Assembly (NCBI GenBank): GCA_049299895.1
Contig: JBAQYF010000010.1
Location: 1-64,000, forward strand
Reading direction: 5' to 3'
Length of the DNA: 64,000 nt
Origin: CAIYYO01 sp049299895
GTDB lineage: Archaea; Altiarchaeota; Altiarchaeia; IMC4; QMZM01
Below are positions 49,670-59,123 of the stretch, in pieces (position 1 is the first letter of the stretch; each line of letters starts with the position of its first letter). The notes beneath the pieces are model-generated. The model was not told the DNA's origin. It made no database searches and was given only the letters and a program-made list of their open reading frames with translations. Position numbers and translations under genes: made by a program.

Positions 49670-51859
49670 TTAATCCATGTAATCCGTAGCTTTGGGTATC
49701 TCCTTGGTCATTCCTTTCCGATCTCTTATTTGTCCCATCACTTTGTACTGGAGTTCTGACGGAAGCTTGTCGAATCCGGCATTCTCCGTCGACCAGAGGG
49801 CATGTCCTTCGCTTGCGCCTCTTATGTCCCCGGAGAATCCAAACGATTCGCCGATCGGGATGACCGCGGATACTGTCATCAGTTCGTCTTTCTGCTCCAT
49901 CTCCCCGATAACGCCTCTTCTCTTCTGCAGTTCCCTCGTAACGGATCCCATGTAGTCCTGGGGTACGTCGATGAACACTTTCTGCATCGGTTCCAGGAGT
50001 AGCGGCTTTGCAGAGAGCAGGTTCGCATATATCGGCCTTCTTACGGCGGGGTATATCTGTGCGGGTCCTCTGTGTATCGCGTCCTCGTGCAGTGTCGCGT
50101 CATGTAGTTTGAATTTCACTCCTATGACGGGTTCTTTTGCCAGGGGTCCTCCGTTCATGACGTCCTCGAATGCGTCGAATATCAGTTCGAGTACCTCGTC
50201 CAGGTGCTGTATACCTTTTGTCATGTCTACGAGCATGTTTCCGTGGTATATGTCTATGACCCTTTTTGCTTCCTCGTTCTCCATGCCGAGTTCTACGAGC
50301 TGCGCTCTTAGGTCCTTGCTCCGGTCTTTTCTTCTTCCTTCCGGCAATTCTGATGCGCGGATGGCGTCGAATATCGGCTTTTCAAGCGGCTCAATCGAGA
50401 ACTGGAATTTGTTGTGCTTGTTCGGGGACTTTCCTTCGATAGGTCCCGCTCCCTGGGTGACAGTTTCCCTGTAAACGACTATCGGGGGTGTTGTCTTTAT
50501 CTGCAGGCCGTCTGCTTTTATCCTGTTTGTTATGACCTCAAGGTGTAGTTCGCCCATTCCCGAGAGCAGGTATTCACCTGTCTCTTCGTCTATCTTTACT
50601 TTTAGAGTGGGGTCTACTTTCGCAACCTGACGCAGAACCTCGACTACCCTGGCAATGTCTTTCATGTTGACCGGCTCAACTGCCACGGTCATGACGGGTT
50701 CGGAACTGTAGGCAAGGCCTTCGAATGGGTGTATTTCCATCGCTGCGACGGTCTCTCCTGCGAACGCCTTGCGCAGGCCCGTTACTCCTACGATGTTCCC
50801 GCATACGACATAGTCTGTATTCTCCCTTGTCGCGCCCATGTAAACCGATACCTGCTGTATCCTTTCGGTTGCGTGGGAGTTCACGAGGTATACTTCCTGT
50901 CCCATGCTTACTTTTCCTGAGAATATCCTGCAGGTAGCGACCTCTCCTTCCCTTTTGTCGAATACCTGGATGTTGGTGACCATCATGACCAGCGGTCCAT
51001 TGGGGTCGCATGACATCATGGATTTTGCAACATCGCTTTCCAGGTCGCCCTTCCATATCTGGGGGATCCTGAATTTCTGCGCTTCAAGAGGGTTGGGCAG
51101 GTGCTTTACTGCCATGTTCAGTATGATCGCGTATGCGGGCGCCTTCTTTGCGAGTTCCTTCTGGTTGCCGGTCATGCAGTAGTCGATGATGTCCTTGAAG
51201 GTTATCCCTGACTTCTTCATGTACGGAACGTTTATCGCCCAGTTGTGGAATCCGCTTCCGAATGCGACGCTTCCCTTCTCGACTGAAACGGTCCAGTCTA
51301 CTCCTTCGGGCTGCCTCTGCTTTATGATCTTGTTCACGGTCGCGATTATCTTCATGAACCTGTTCTGGAGTTCCTCGGGGGACAATTTTAGTTCGTTTAT
51401 GAGCCTGTCTACCTTGTTAATGAAGAGCGTCGGCTTGACCCTCTCTTTCAGTGCCTGCGCAAGAACGGTCTTCGTCTGGGGCATGACCCCTTCAACTGCG
51501 CATGCTAGTACGACGACTCCGTCGACTGTCCTCATCGCTCGTGTAACGTCTCCTCCGAAGTCGACGTGCCCGGGCGTGTCGATAAGGTTAATCAAATATT
51601 CTTCGCCGTCATATTCGTGAACCATCGATACGTTGGATGCGTTGATGGTGATACCCCTTGCCTGCTCGTCTTCGCGGAAGTCGAGAGCGCACTGCTTTCC
51701 TGCCGTCTCCTCGGATATCAATCCGGCGTGGGATAGTAGGTTGTCGGATAATGTGGTCTTCCCGTGGTCGATGTGCGCAACGATCCCCATGTTCCTGATC
51801 TTGTCCTGCTTGTCTATCAAAGTTTTAACTTTTTTAAGCATCTGTTCTTCTCGGCCCAT
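49670..51859 (-). CDS. fusA: Translation elongation factor 2
   Basis: A 729-residue translocation GTPase. GIVAHIDHGKTT is G1, LIDTPGHVDFGGDV G3 and NKVDR G4. DAIHRGPAQIYPAVRRP near 595-610 holds the conserved His that is modified to diphthamide in archaea. ATG 51859 follows a TATA-like TATATAATA closely. A second ATG six codons on is possible. First of the EF-2, EF-1A, uS10 series; uS12 and uS7 are not adjacent. Confidence 0.97.
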   Translation of the reverse strand: MGREEQMLKKVKTLIDKQDKIRNMGIVAHIDHGKTTLSDNLLSHAGLISEETAGKQCALDFREDEQARGITINASNVSMVHEYDGEEYLINLIDTPGHVDFGGDVTRAMRTVDGVVVLACAVEGVMPQTKTVLAQALKERVKPTLFINKVDRLINELKLSPEELQNRFMKIIATVNKIIKQRQPEGVDWTVSVEKGSVAFGSGFHNWAINVPYMKKSGITFKDIIDYCMTGNQKELAKKAPAYAIILNMAVKHLPNPLEAQKFRIPQIWKGDLESDVAKSMMSCDPNGPLVMMVTNIQVFDKREGEVATCRIFSGKVSMGQEVYLVNSHATERIQQVSVYMGATRENTDYVVCGNIVGVTGLRKAFAGETVAAMEIHPFEGLAYSSEPVMTVAVEPVNMKDIARVVEVLRQVAKVDPTLKVKIDEETGEYLLSGMGELHLEVITNRIKADGLQIKTTPPIVVYRETVTQGAGPIEGKSPNKHNKFQFSIEPLEKPIFDAIRASELPEGRRKDRSKDLRAQLVELGMENEEAKRVIDIYHGNMLVDMTKGIQHLDEVLELIFDAFEDVMNGGPLAKEPVIGVKFKLHDATLHEDAIHRGPAQIYPAVRRPIYANLLSAKPLLLEPMQKVFIDVPQDYMGSVTRELQKRRGVIGEMEQKDELMTVSAVIPIGESFGFSGDIRGASEGHALWSTENAGFDKLPSELQYKVMGQIRDRKGMTKEIPKATDYMD

Positions 51860-52003
51860 TTTCTCTCTTTATTATATAGTAATAAGAAACATAATATTGG
51901 CTTCTGGCTATAAATATTCCGCCCTTTTGCGCATTGCCGGAAACATTGCTCAGTATCTTTAAGCTCTCTTTTTTATATCCGCTGAATCCTAATTCTTAGA
52001 AGG

Positions 52004-53782
52004 ATGGACAAGGACATGATACGCAAGGCGAAGCAGATGGGTTTTCTGGACCGCCAGATAGGGGATGGGGACACTATCCGCGAGCAGCGCAAGAAAGAAG
52101 GCATCCTGCCCACGTATAAGATGGTCGATACCTGCGCAGGCGAATTCGACGCCGCGACTCCTTATTATTATTCCACCTACGAGCAGGAAGACGAATGCGT
52201 TGTCTCAGATAAAAAGAAGGTCATAATCCTGGGTTCTGGTCCGATAAGGATCGGGCAGGGCATAGAGTTCGACTGCTGCACGGTCCATGCCGTATTCGCG
52301 CTTAAAGAGATAGGAATCGAGACCATTATCATAAACAGCAATCCTGAGACAGTCTCGACCGATTTCGACATATCGGACAAGCTGTATTTTGAGCCGATCA
52401 CGCTTGAAGACGTCCTAAACATAGTCGATAAGGAAAAGAAGAACCTCCTTGGAGTGATGGTCCAGTTCGGCGGACAGACATCGATAAACCTATGCATCCC
52501 CCTGCATGAGCACGGCGTAAACATCCTCGGGACTTCGCCATTTGACATAGACAAAGCGGAAGACCGGGACCTCTTCGGGAAGATACTCGACAAATTAAGG
52601 ATTCCATCCGCCGCATGGGGAACAGGCTACAGCTACGAAGACGTGAGAGGCGTTGCCGCAAAGATAGGTTACCCTGTCCTGGTCCGTCCAAGCTATGTTC
52701 TAGGCGGGCGCGCGATGCAAATAGTGCAGGAGGAATCGGAACTCGAAGAATACATAAAGGAGGCCGCATCGGTCTCCCCGAATCACCCCATACTCGTAGA
52801 CAAATTCCTCGAAGACGCAATAGAGGTCGACGTAGATCTGGTATGCGACGGGGAAACAGTATTGATAGGAGCTATCATGGAGCACATCGAGGAAGCCGGG
52901 ATACACTCCGGAGACTCAGCATGTGTTCTTCCGCCCCAGACTCTTAGCAAGAAAGTGGTCGCAGTTATAAGGGATTATTCCGAGAGGCTGGCACTCGAAC
53001 TAAACGTAAAGGGCTTGCTCAACATACAATACGCTATAAAAGATGAAGTAGTCTACATACTCGAAGCAAACCCCAGGGCGTCGCGGACCGTTCCATTCGT
53101 CAGCAAAGCAACTGGCGTCGCCCTGGCAAAGATTGCCGCAAAGGTGATGGTAGGCCACAAATTAAAGGATCTTGTCACAGACTATTATCCCATGAACAGG
53201 ATAAAGCATGTCGCAGTAAAAGAAGTCGTCTTCCCGTTCGCAAAAATGCCGCAGGTAGATCCCGTTCTTTCCCCGGAGATGAAATCTACAGGAGAAGTCA
53301 TGGGAATAGACAAGGATTTTGCGATGGCATTCTACAAGGCCGAACTTGCCGCAGGAAACGAACTACCCCTGCAGGGCAAGGTATTCATCTCGGTGAAAAA
53401 GAAGGACAAGCCGAAGATAGCGAACATAGCAAAGATCTTCTTAGAGAACGGCTTTGAGGTAATATCAACGTCCGGAACCTCGGACTATTTAACGCAGCAA
53501 GGGATAGAGAACAGAAAGATACTAAAGATCTCCGAAGGATTCCCAAACATCCTGAACCTGATGAAGAACAAGGAGATAGACCTCATAATAAACACGCCGG
53601 GCATGGGCAAGATCCCGAAAAAAGACGGCTACAGGATACGCGTCTCCGCGGTGGAACTGGGCATACCATACATAACGACGCTGTCCGGAGCGCAGGCTGC
53701 GGGCACGGCCATCCGGGACGTGAAGAAAAGAGAGCTGGAAGTAAAGTCGCTGAACGAGTATTTTGCAGATATCAAAAGATAA
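52004..53782 (+). CDS. carB: Carbamoyl-phosphate synthase large subunit, C-terminal half (split CarB)
   Basis: A 592-residue protein corresponding to about residues 480-1073 of bacterial CarB: the end of the oligomerisation domain (MIRKAKQMGFLDRQIG), the carbamate-phosphorylating ATP-grasp half (IILGSGPIRIGQGIEFDCC, LVRPSYVLGGRAMQIV, ILEANPRASRTVPFVS), and the MGS-like allosteric domain (GFEVISTSGTSDYL, GIPYITTLSGAQA). AGAAGG directly precedes ATG 52004 and no upstream coding extension exists, so this is a true split gene, as in some methanogens. The N-terminal half is not in the window. Confidence 0.93.
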   Translation: MDKDMIRKAKQMGFLDRQIGDGDTIREQRKKEGILPTYKMVDTCAGEFDAATPYYYSTYEQEDECVVSDKKKVIILGSGPIRIGQGIEFDCCTVHAVFALKEIGIETIIINSNPETVSTDFDISDKLYFEPITLEDVLNIVDKEKKNLLGVMVQFGGQTSINLCIPLHEHGVNILGTSPFDIDKAEDRDLFGKILDKLRIPSAAWGTGYSYEDVRGVAAKIGYPVLVRPSYVLGGRAMQIVQEESELEEYIKEAASVSPNHPILVDKFLEDAIEVDVDLVCDGETVLIGAIMEHIEEAGIHSGDSACVLPPQTLSKKVVAVIRDYSERLALELNVKGLLNIQYAIKDEVVYILEANPRASRTVPFVSKATGVALAKIAAKVMVGHKLKDLVTDYYPMNRIKHVAVKEVVFPFAKMPQVDPVLSPEMKSTGEVMGIDKDFAMAFYKAELAAGNELPLQGKVFISVKKKDKPKIANIAKIFLENGFEVISTSGTSDYLTQQGIENRKILKISEGFPNILNLMKNKEIDLIINTPGMGKIPKKDGYRIRVSAVELGIPYITTLSGAQAAGTAIRDVKKRELEVKSLNEYFADIKR

Positions 53783-54081
53783 TTCTAATTTTTCAGAAAC
53801 CGGCCCGAGGAAATGTATCAGCAGCACCAAAAGAACGCCAGGGACCGCGTTCAGACCAGCGTCATTTACTTAGCCTCCGACATGCTATCGCCGAGATGTT
53901 ATAAAGAGATGCACAATCACAGTTATCACAGTCCGTAAGTAATTGAGAGTTACGTGATTTTTCCAGAGCGCAAGTACACGAAAAAACTCCGAGAGAATTG
54001 ATTAGGTCAATATGAGCGGGTTTTTCATACCCTTTGTATATTATCTAAGTCATTGCCCGGCATAAACACAAATGAAAAAGC
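53783..54081. other. Intergenic region after carB
   Basis: A 299-base gap without a supported gene. On the minus strand near 53800-53870 a short hydrophobic frame (GVLLVLLIHFLGPV) suggests a trace of a lost membrane gene, but it is too short to call. Confidence 0.45.
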
Positions 54082-54696
54082 TCAGCGGTCATACATACCG
54101 TACAGGTGCCCGGTCAGGGGTTCTTTCTTTTTGTACCAGCGGCCGTACAATGCCCCCACGATCAGGCCTCCGACGTGTCCCTGCCATGCTATCCCCGGCA
54201 AAAAGGAGAGTAACAGCATGAAGCCGAAAACAGACATCCACAAAGGCATGGGTACCGGGATCGGCAGTATGAAGACCATCATCTTCGGCCGCAGGACTGC
54301 GAGCGCTCCCCCGAGGGCGAATATCGCGCCGGAGGCACCTATTGCGGATGCGTACGGGCTGCCCGGCATCCCGAGGAACAACGCACTAAAAGTGAATAAT
54401 ATCCCTCCGAATATGCCCCCTGCAAAATACACTTTCAGAAGCTCTTTTTCGCCTATGATCTGACCCAGGTATATCCCGAAGAAGAACAGGGAGAACATGT
54501 TGAAGATTATGTGGTCGAATCCGCCGTGCAGGAACATGCTGGTAACAAGCGTCCAGGGCTCCCGCGCGACAGTCGCGGGGAACAGGGCGTAATTCTCTAT
54601 GAACCAGTTGAAGTTCGCGAGGCTCACCATGAAGATTATAACGTTTGCAGCCATCAATGCCTCGACGGCACCCACATAGTAACCGAATATCTTCAT
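54082..54696 (-). CDS. Rhomboid-family intramembrane serine protease
   Basis: A 204-residue protein with six membrane helices. Catalytic Ser lies in IGASGAIFALGG (GxSG) and the catalytic His in AWQGHVGGLIVG. The HGGFDHIIFNMFSLFFFG segment carries the HxxxxHxxxN-type elements. It cleaves membrane proteins within the bilayer. Substrates unknown. Its start is one base from the argJ stop, so the two are probably co-transcribed. Confidence 0.92.
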   Translation of the reverse strand: MKIFGYYVGAVEALMAANVIIFMVSLANFNWFIENYALFPATVAREPWTLVTSMFLHGGFDHIIFNMFSLFFFGIYLGQIIGEKELLKVYFAGGIFGGILFTFSALFLGMPGSPYASAIGASGAIFALGGALAVLRPKMMVFILPIPVPMPLWMSVFGFMLLLSFLPGIAWQGHVGGLIVGALYGRWYKKKEPLTGHLYGMYDR

Positions 54697-54697
54697 C

Positions 54698-55855
54698 TTA
54701 ATTATATTCAGCGTTTATCTTTATGTATCCCTCGGTCAGATCGCAGCCGTAGCCTACCGCCTTTTCCTTCCCTGAATTGAGGTTGACTACTATGCGTATG
54801 TCCTTTCCTTTGAGTACGTCTCTTGCGGGCGCAAGGTCGCGCATCTCTCCCTGTTCCACCACGACTGCTTTTTTTCCGCCCGACTCAAAAGACAAATCCG
54901 TTTTTGAAAAGTCAAACTCTATGACCTTGCCCATTGCTGCGGCTATGCGTCCCCAGTTCGGGTTCTCGCCGTAGACCGCGGTCTTCACGAGAGGGGAGGA
55001 TATGATCGCCTGAACCGCGCTTCTGGCAGTCTTCCTGTCCTTTGCGCTCATTACCTCGACTTCGATGTACTTGGTCGCTCCTTCGCCGTCTCGTACGAGT
55101 AGCTTTGCCAGTTCCTTTGTTATGTACGAAAGCAACTCCTGGAAATCCTCTTTTGCACATTTTACTTTGGCGTTGCTCAACAGGAGAACAGTATCGTTCG
55201 TGCTCATGTCCCCGTCCACGCTGGTCATGTTGAAACTGTCATCGACCGCCTCTTCCAGGCAGGACTGGAGGTCTTTTTCTGAAAGGTCCGCATTCGTCGT
55301 TATGAAGCAGAGCATCGTCGCCATGTTCGGGCAAAGCATCCCCACGCCCTTGCATATCGCACCTATCTCTATTCCTTTGTATGAGAACGAAAGCTCTTTT
55401 TTGACGGTGTCGGTCGTCATTATCGCACGGGCAGCATTCCCGCTCGCTTCAGGACTGTTCGCAAGCGATTCTTTTGCCTTGGCAGCGCGCGCCTCTATTA
55501 TGCCCAGATCGATCTTTCTGCCGATTATGCCGGTAGAGGATACCGCGACCTTTTCCGGGGCAAGACTTAGCATTTTCCCGGCTATTTCGCACATCTTCTT
55601 TGCGTCGTCCATCCCGCCTTTCACGCAGGCGTTGGCGTTCCCGGAATTGACGATGACTGCCTGGAGTCCTCCTTTCTTCACTCTCTCTTTTGAGAGCAGG
55701 ACGGGCGCAGCCTTCATCGTGTTGGTAGTGAATACCGCTGCGCACCTGCAGGGATTCTTGTTCATTATGAGCGCCACTCCGTATTTTCCTTCTTTTACGC
55801 CCGATGCATAGAAGTCATCGACGCATACGCCCGAGGAGGTCTTCTTGTAGTCCAT
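54698..55855 (-). CDS. argJ: Glutamate N-acetyltransferase / amino-acid acetyltransferase
   Basis: A 385-residue enzyme of the cyclic arginine pathway, transferring acetyl from acetylornithine to glutamate. It self-cleaves before Thr180 in CPNMATMLCF into alpha and beta chains. SGNANACVKG and MTSVDGDMSTNDT are further active-site segments. Whether it also uses acetyl-CoA (bifunctional) cannot be decided from sequence. Other arg genes are absent. Divergent from purF. Confidence 0.95.
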   Translation of the reverse strand: MDYKKTSSGVCVDDFYASGVKEGKYGVALIMNKNPCRCAAVFTTNTMKAAPVLLSKERVKKGGLQAVIVNSGNANACVKGGMDDAKKMCEIAGKMLSLAPEKVAVSSTGIIGRKIDLGIIEARAAKAKESLANSPEASGNAARAIMTTDTVKKELSFSYKGIEIGAICKGVGMLCPNMATMLCFITTNADLSEKDLQSCLEEAVDDSFNMTSVDGDMSTNDTVLLLSNAKVKCAKEDFQELLSYITKELAKLLVRDGEGATKYIEVEVMSAKDRKTARSAVQAIISSPLVKTAVYGENPNWGRIAAAMGKVIEFDFSKTDLSFESGGKKAVVVEQGEMRDLAPARDVLKGKDIRIVVNLNSGKEKAVGYGCDLTEGYIKINAEYN

Positions 55856-55920
55856 TTTTGCCGAATTTGCCGATTAATAAGTCTAAGATAGAATAATTAT
55901 TTACTCGTAATTATAGATAA

Positions 55921-57321
55921 ATGACTAAGATATGCGATGATATCGGAGAGAAATGCGCTGTCTTCGGAATCCGTTCGACAGCCGAAGAAGTCTTCGACAG
56001 CATATATTACGGCCTCTACGCCCTTCAGCACCGCGGGCAGGAATCCGCGGGCATGGCAACTTTTTCCGACAACAAAATAATTCTATATAAAAATATGGGG
56101 CTGGTTTCCGACGTCTTCTCAGATCACCTCAAAAACGACCGCCGCCTGACCGGCAAATCCGGAATAGGCCACGTAAGGTATTCGACCTGCGGCTCCCCCG
56201 GGATAGAGAACGCGCAGCCGATGGTTATAAACTACTCGGGCGGAAGTTTCGCGATAGCCCACAACGGGGACCTTGTGAACGACGCCGAACTGCGGGGGAT
56301 ACTGGAACGCAAGGGAAGCGTCTTTACGACCACGTCGGACACCGAAATAATCGCGCAGCTCATAGTAAAAGAGCACCTGAGAACGGGCGATTTCATCGAA
56401 GGGATCAAAAGCGCTATGAACTATCTGCGCGGCTCATACTCGCTTGTCATACTAAAAGAAGACAAGATAATCGCGGTACGCGACCCATGGGGCTTCCGGC
56501 CTCTCGTCTATGGCAAATCCGACAAAGCAGTCGCGGTCGCTTCCGAAACATGCGCCCTAGATTCATTGGGCATGCAGACAATAAGAGACGTAAAGCCCTC
56601 GGAGATCCTCGTAATCGGCGACACGATAGAATCGCACTACGGCAGAAAGGACGAAGTACACCACTGCATGTTCGAATACGTCTATTTCGCAAGGCCAGAC
56701 TCGATAGTGAACGAGATACCGGTCTACGAAGTGCGCCGTAACCTGGGAAGGATACTCGCGCTCGAATCGCCGGTCGAAGCAGACCTCGTAGTACCGGTGC
56801 CGGACTCGGGCATAACCGCAGCGATAGGCTTCTCCCAGGAATCAAAGATCCCCTACGGCGAAGGACTGATGAAGAACCGCTACCAGGGACGAACATTCAT
56901 CATGCCCAGCCAGAAAGAGAGGGAACTAGGGGTCAAAGTCAAACTAAACCCCATAAGAAGCGAGATCGCAGGCAAGAAGATAGTCATCATCGACGACTCC
57001 ATAGTCCGAGGGACAACGATAAAGAGGCTCGTAAAGCTCCTGCGAGACCGCGGGGCATTAGAAGTCCACGTCAGGATATCGTGTCCCCCGATAAGACACC
57101 CATGCCACTACGGGATAGACATGCAAAGCTACGACCAGTTCATAGCCCAGAAACAGTCCGTAAAAGAGATCGAAAAACAGATAGGAGCAGACAGCCTGGC
57201 ATACATAAGCATAGAAGGGCTGGTGCATGCGATAGGCCTCCCGGAAGAAAAACTGTGCCTCGCCTGTCTGAACGGGAACTATCCCATAAAGGACGAACAG
57301 ACGAAATTGGTGGACTTATAA
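55921..57321 (+). CDS. purF: Amidophosphoribosyltransferase
   Basis: Makes 5-phosphoribosylamine from PRPP and glutamine, the first committed purine step, 466 residues. An 11-residue propeptide precedes Cys12 (CAVFGIRS), the N-terminal nucleophile of the glutaminase domain. LQHRGQESAG and GHVRYSTCG follow. The PRPP loop is VIIDDSIVRGTT near 362-373. C-terminal cysteines (CLAC) with upstream Cys residues suggest the Fe-S form. It converges with the RelE-like toxin gene. Confidence 0.95.
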   Translation: MTKICDDIGEKCAVFGIRSTAEEVFDSIYYGLYALQHRGQESAGMATFSDNKIILYKNMGLVSDVFSDHLKNDRRLTGKSGIGHVRYSTCGSPGIENAQPMVINYSGGSFAIAHNGDLVNDAELRGILERKGSVFTTTSDTEIIAQLIVKEHLRTGDFIEGIKSAMNYLRGSYSLVILKEDKIIAVRDPWGFRPLVYGKSDKAVAVASETCALDSLGMQTIRDVKPSEILVIGDTIESHYGRKDEVHHCMFEYVYFARPDSIVNEIPVYEVRRNLGRILALESPVEADLVVPVPDSGITAAIGFSQESKIPYGEGLMKNRYQGRTFIMPSQKERELGVKVKLNPIRSEIAGKKIVIIDDSIVRGTTIKRLVKLLRDRGALEVHVRISCPPIRHPCHYGIDMQSYDQFIAQKQSVKEIEKQIGADSLAYISIEGLVHAIGLPEEKLCLACLNGNYPIKDEQTKLVDL

Positions 57322-57327
57322 TAAGAG

Positions 57328-57579
57328 TCAGTCATACACGTTCTTCCTGTGCCCCACTTTTAAAACCAGTATGACCAACTTGCCCTGCTCGATATCCATG
57401 ATTATCCTGTAATCCCCAACGCGCAGCCGATAGCACGTTTCTCCGACGATCTTTCTCACGTATCTATCCGGCGTGATCCTTATGCGCTCCAGGGCCGAGA
57501 TTATCCTTTTCTGTGTTTCCTTGTCGAGTTTTTTCAGGTCTTTTTCCGCGGACCGGGTGAATAGTATCTCGTAAGTCAT
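57328..57579 (-). CDS. RelE/ParE-type toxin
   Basis: An 83-residue protein with the RelE fold: YEILFTRSAEKDLKKLDKET, ERIRITPDRYVRKI, YRLRVGDYRIIMDI and GHRKNVYD. RelE toxins cut mRNA on the ribosome. The C-terminal His, Lys and Tyr are in place. It overlaps the antitoxin stop by four bases. Ends six bases from the purF stop. Confidence 0.9.
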   Translation of the reverse strand: MTYEILFTRSAEKDLKKLDKETQKRIISALERIRITPDRYVRKIVGETCYRLRVGDYRIIMDIEQGKLVILVLKVGHRKNVYD

Positions 57580-57794
57580 AGGCCCAGCTCCTTCTTGACG
57601 TCTCTGAGCGGACGGACCATCCCTTTCCTGTATTCCAGGCGGGCCCGCTCTATGTCTTTTCTGGTCTCTTCGGTCAGTTCTTTTGTGTCATCTATGAGAT
57701 CCATTATGACCTCTTCGTAGCTCTCGCGGTCGTGGAGCTTGCGCCGCTTCAATTCCTCTAGCAGGGATTCGCTGACCTGGATGGATGACACCAT
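57576..57794 (-). CDS. Antitoxin of the RelE-type pair
   Basis: A 72-residue protein with an N-terminal DNA-binding-like part (SSIQVSESLLEELKRRKLHD, SYEEVIMDLIDDT), an antitoxin-like fold seen in archaeal RelB partners, and a charged C-terminal helix that would wrap the toxin. It precedes and overlaps the toxin gene, the standard order. Confidence 0.82.
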   Translation of the reverse strand: MVSSIQVSESLLEELKRRKLHDRESYEEVIMDLIDDTKELTEETRKDIERARLEYRKGMVRPLRDVKKELGL

Positions 57795-57877
57795 AGTGAA
57801 CTATAGGAAGCCATTGAATAAAAATTGATAGGCCTGGAAGAATAGCAGATAAAGAATGCACCCATTGAATCGCCTTT

Positions 57878-58189
57878 TTATTTGGAACTCTTTTTTCCAA
57901 GGGATAATACTGATCTGCCCAGTATGAGCAGCCCAAGGATTATGAGCACGGCCGGAGCCGCCTTGTTCCACGGAAGACCCCTTATCTCCGTGAGCACGGG
58001 TATTCCTAGAAATATTATCAGCATGACGAGCGCAGAAACGAACCTGCCCCTGGAAGCAAGCCCCGCAGCTATGGATATTCCAAGCACGATCATTATCCCC
58101 GGCCACCACCAGTTCGTGTAGACAAGTATCCCGAGGCCGATCAATAAAAGGCCGCCTGTGATTCCGTTACGCCGCGTTTCTCGTTCCAT
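57878..58189 (-). CDS. Small four-helix membrane protein
   Basis: A 103-residue protein with hydrophobic segments ITGGLLLIGLGILVYTNWW, GIMIVLGISIAAGLA, VSALVMLIIFLGIPVL and APAVLIILGLLILGRSVL, and a basic tail. It resembles the membrane part of LiaF-like or DUF5668-type proteins. Function unknown. It lies between two toxin-antitoxin modules and may be part of the same accessory insertion or a resident gene. Confidence 0.75.
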   Translation of the reverse strand: MERETRRNGITGGLLLIGLGILVYTNWWWPGIMIVLGISIAAGLASRGRFVSALVMLIIFLGIPVLTEIRGLPWNKAAPAVLIILGLLILGRSVLSLGKKSSK

Positions 58190-58269
58190 TTTTTCTATAT
58201 GTTAGTTATCTATTCGCTTGTTTAAATCACGTAAACTGTGCTTCTCGCCATTGTCATTATATATGTGTT

Positions 58270-58289
58270 TGTAATACAATTGTTATACA
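58270..58289. promoter_or_regulatory. Imperfect palindrome upstream of the RHH-VapC operon
   Basis: TGTAATACAATTGTTATACA pairs at eight of ten positions. It follows a TATA-like CATTATATATG (58255-58264) and overlaps the expected transcription start 11 bases before ATG 58300. Likely autorepression site for the RHH antitoxin. Confidence 0.45.
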
Positions 58290-58299
58290 GGTGTTTTAC

Positions 58300-58647
58300 A
58301 TGAGTGTTCAACTCAACGTGCGCACGTCTGAAAGTATTGTTGCAAAGATCGATGAGATGGTGAAAGAGGGGGCTTACAGGAACAGGTCCGAGGCCGTGAA
58401 CGAGGCATTGCGCGTTTTCGTCAGCCGGTACGGTGAAAAGAAGACTGAAAAAGCGCTCCGTGAAACCCCCTATGGCGCCGCATACGGCCTGGGCCGAAGA
58501 GACGCAGCAAGAGAAGCACTTGCAGCGATCATGGAGAACGAAGACATGGACGAATTGGAGAAGCGGATAAACGAAATAGCCCGGAGAAATATTGGAAAAG
58601 GCAACGCGACTAAGGCAGTGATCAAATCGCATGAGACCGAGGAGTGA
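58300..58647 (+). CDS. Ribbon-helix-helix antitoxin
   Basis: A 115-residue protein. MSVQLNVRTSESIVAKIDEM, then GAYRNRSEAVNEALRVFVSR, is a CopG/ParD-like RHH DNA-binding domain. The C-terminal half is helical and charged for toxin binding. ATG 58300 with CAGGTG ten bases upstream is preferred over a GTG three codons earlier. The VapC-like toxin starts three bases after the stop. Confidence 0.85.
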   Translation: MSVQLNVRTSESIVAKIDEMVKEGAYRNRSEAVNEALRVFVSRYGEKKTEKALRETPYGAAYGLGRRDAAREALAAIMENEDMDELEKRINEIARRNIGKGNATKAVIKSHETEE

Positions 58648-58650
58648 GCG

Positions 58651-59103
58651 ATGGACTGCCTGGACTCAAGCGTAGTCGTCAAATGGTTCAAGGAGGACGA
58701 AGAATTGCGTCCGGAAGCAATTGGCCTGCTCCGTTTGGCGCTGAAAAACACTAATGAATACGTTACGAGCGAATGGCTCCTGCTTGAGGTCGTACGCGCC
58801 CTTGTGAAATCCGGCACGGAGCCCGGGGGGATACATTCAGCATGCTCGGTATTGAACGCTCTTGTCCGAAGGGAGGCCTTAACAGAGATACCCGTTGGAA
58901 GCGTAAGAGAGCTGGCAAAGGAGCTGGAAATCGAACTAAACCTGCATGCAGCGGATGCCGTGCACCTGGCGACCGCCATCGAATCAGGCTGCTCTGCGTT
59001 TTGGACGGAGGACGACCACCTGCATAAAAGAAAGGTTACGGAATACGCGGGCGGGTTTGGACTATCGGTTAAGAGACTGGGGAGATATAGCCGCACATTA
59101 TAA
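58651..59103 (+). CDS. VapC-like PIN-domain toxin
   Basis: A 150-residue PIN ribonuclease. Acidic metal ligands: Asp5 (CLDSSVVVKWF), Glu in EWLLLEVVRAL near 45-50, Asp in AADAVHLATA, and the pair in WTEDDHL. It is inhibited by the adjacent RHH antitoxin. VapC toxins cleave tRNA or rRNA. The target is not predictable here. Confidence 0.9.
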   Translation: MDCLDSSVVVKWFKEDEELRPEAIGLLRLALKNTNEYVTSEWLLLEVVRALVKSGTEPGGIHSACSVLNALVRREALTEIPVGSVRELAKELEIELNLHAADAVHLATAIESGCSAFWTEDDHLHKRKVTEYAGGFGLSVKRLGRYSRTL

Positions 59104-59123
59104 CATTATATATAGTGGTCTGA

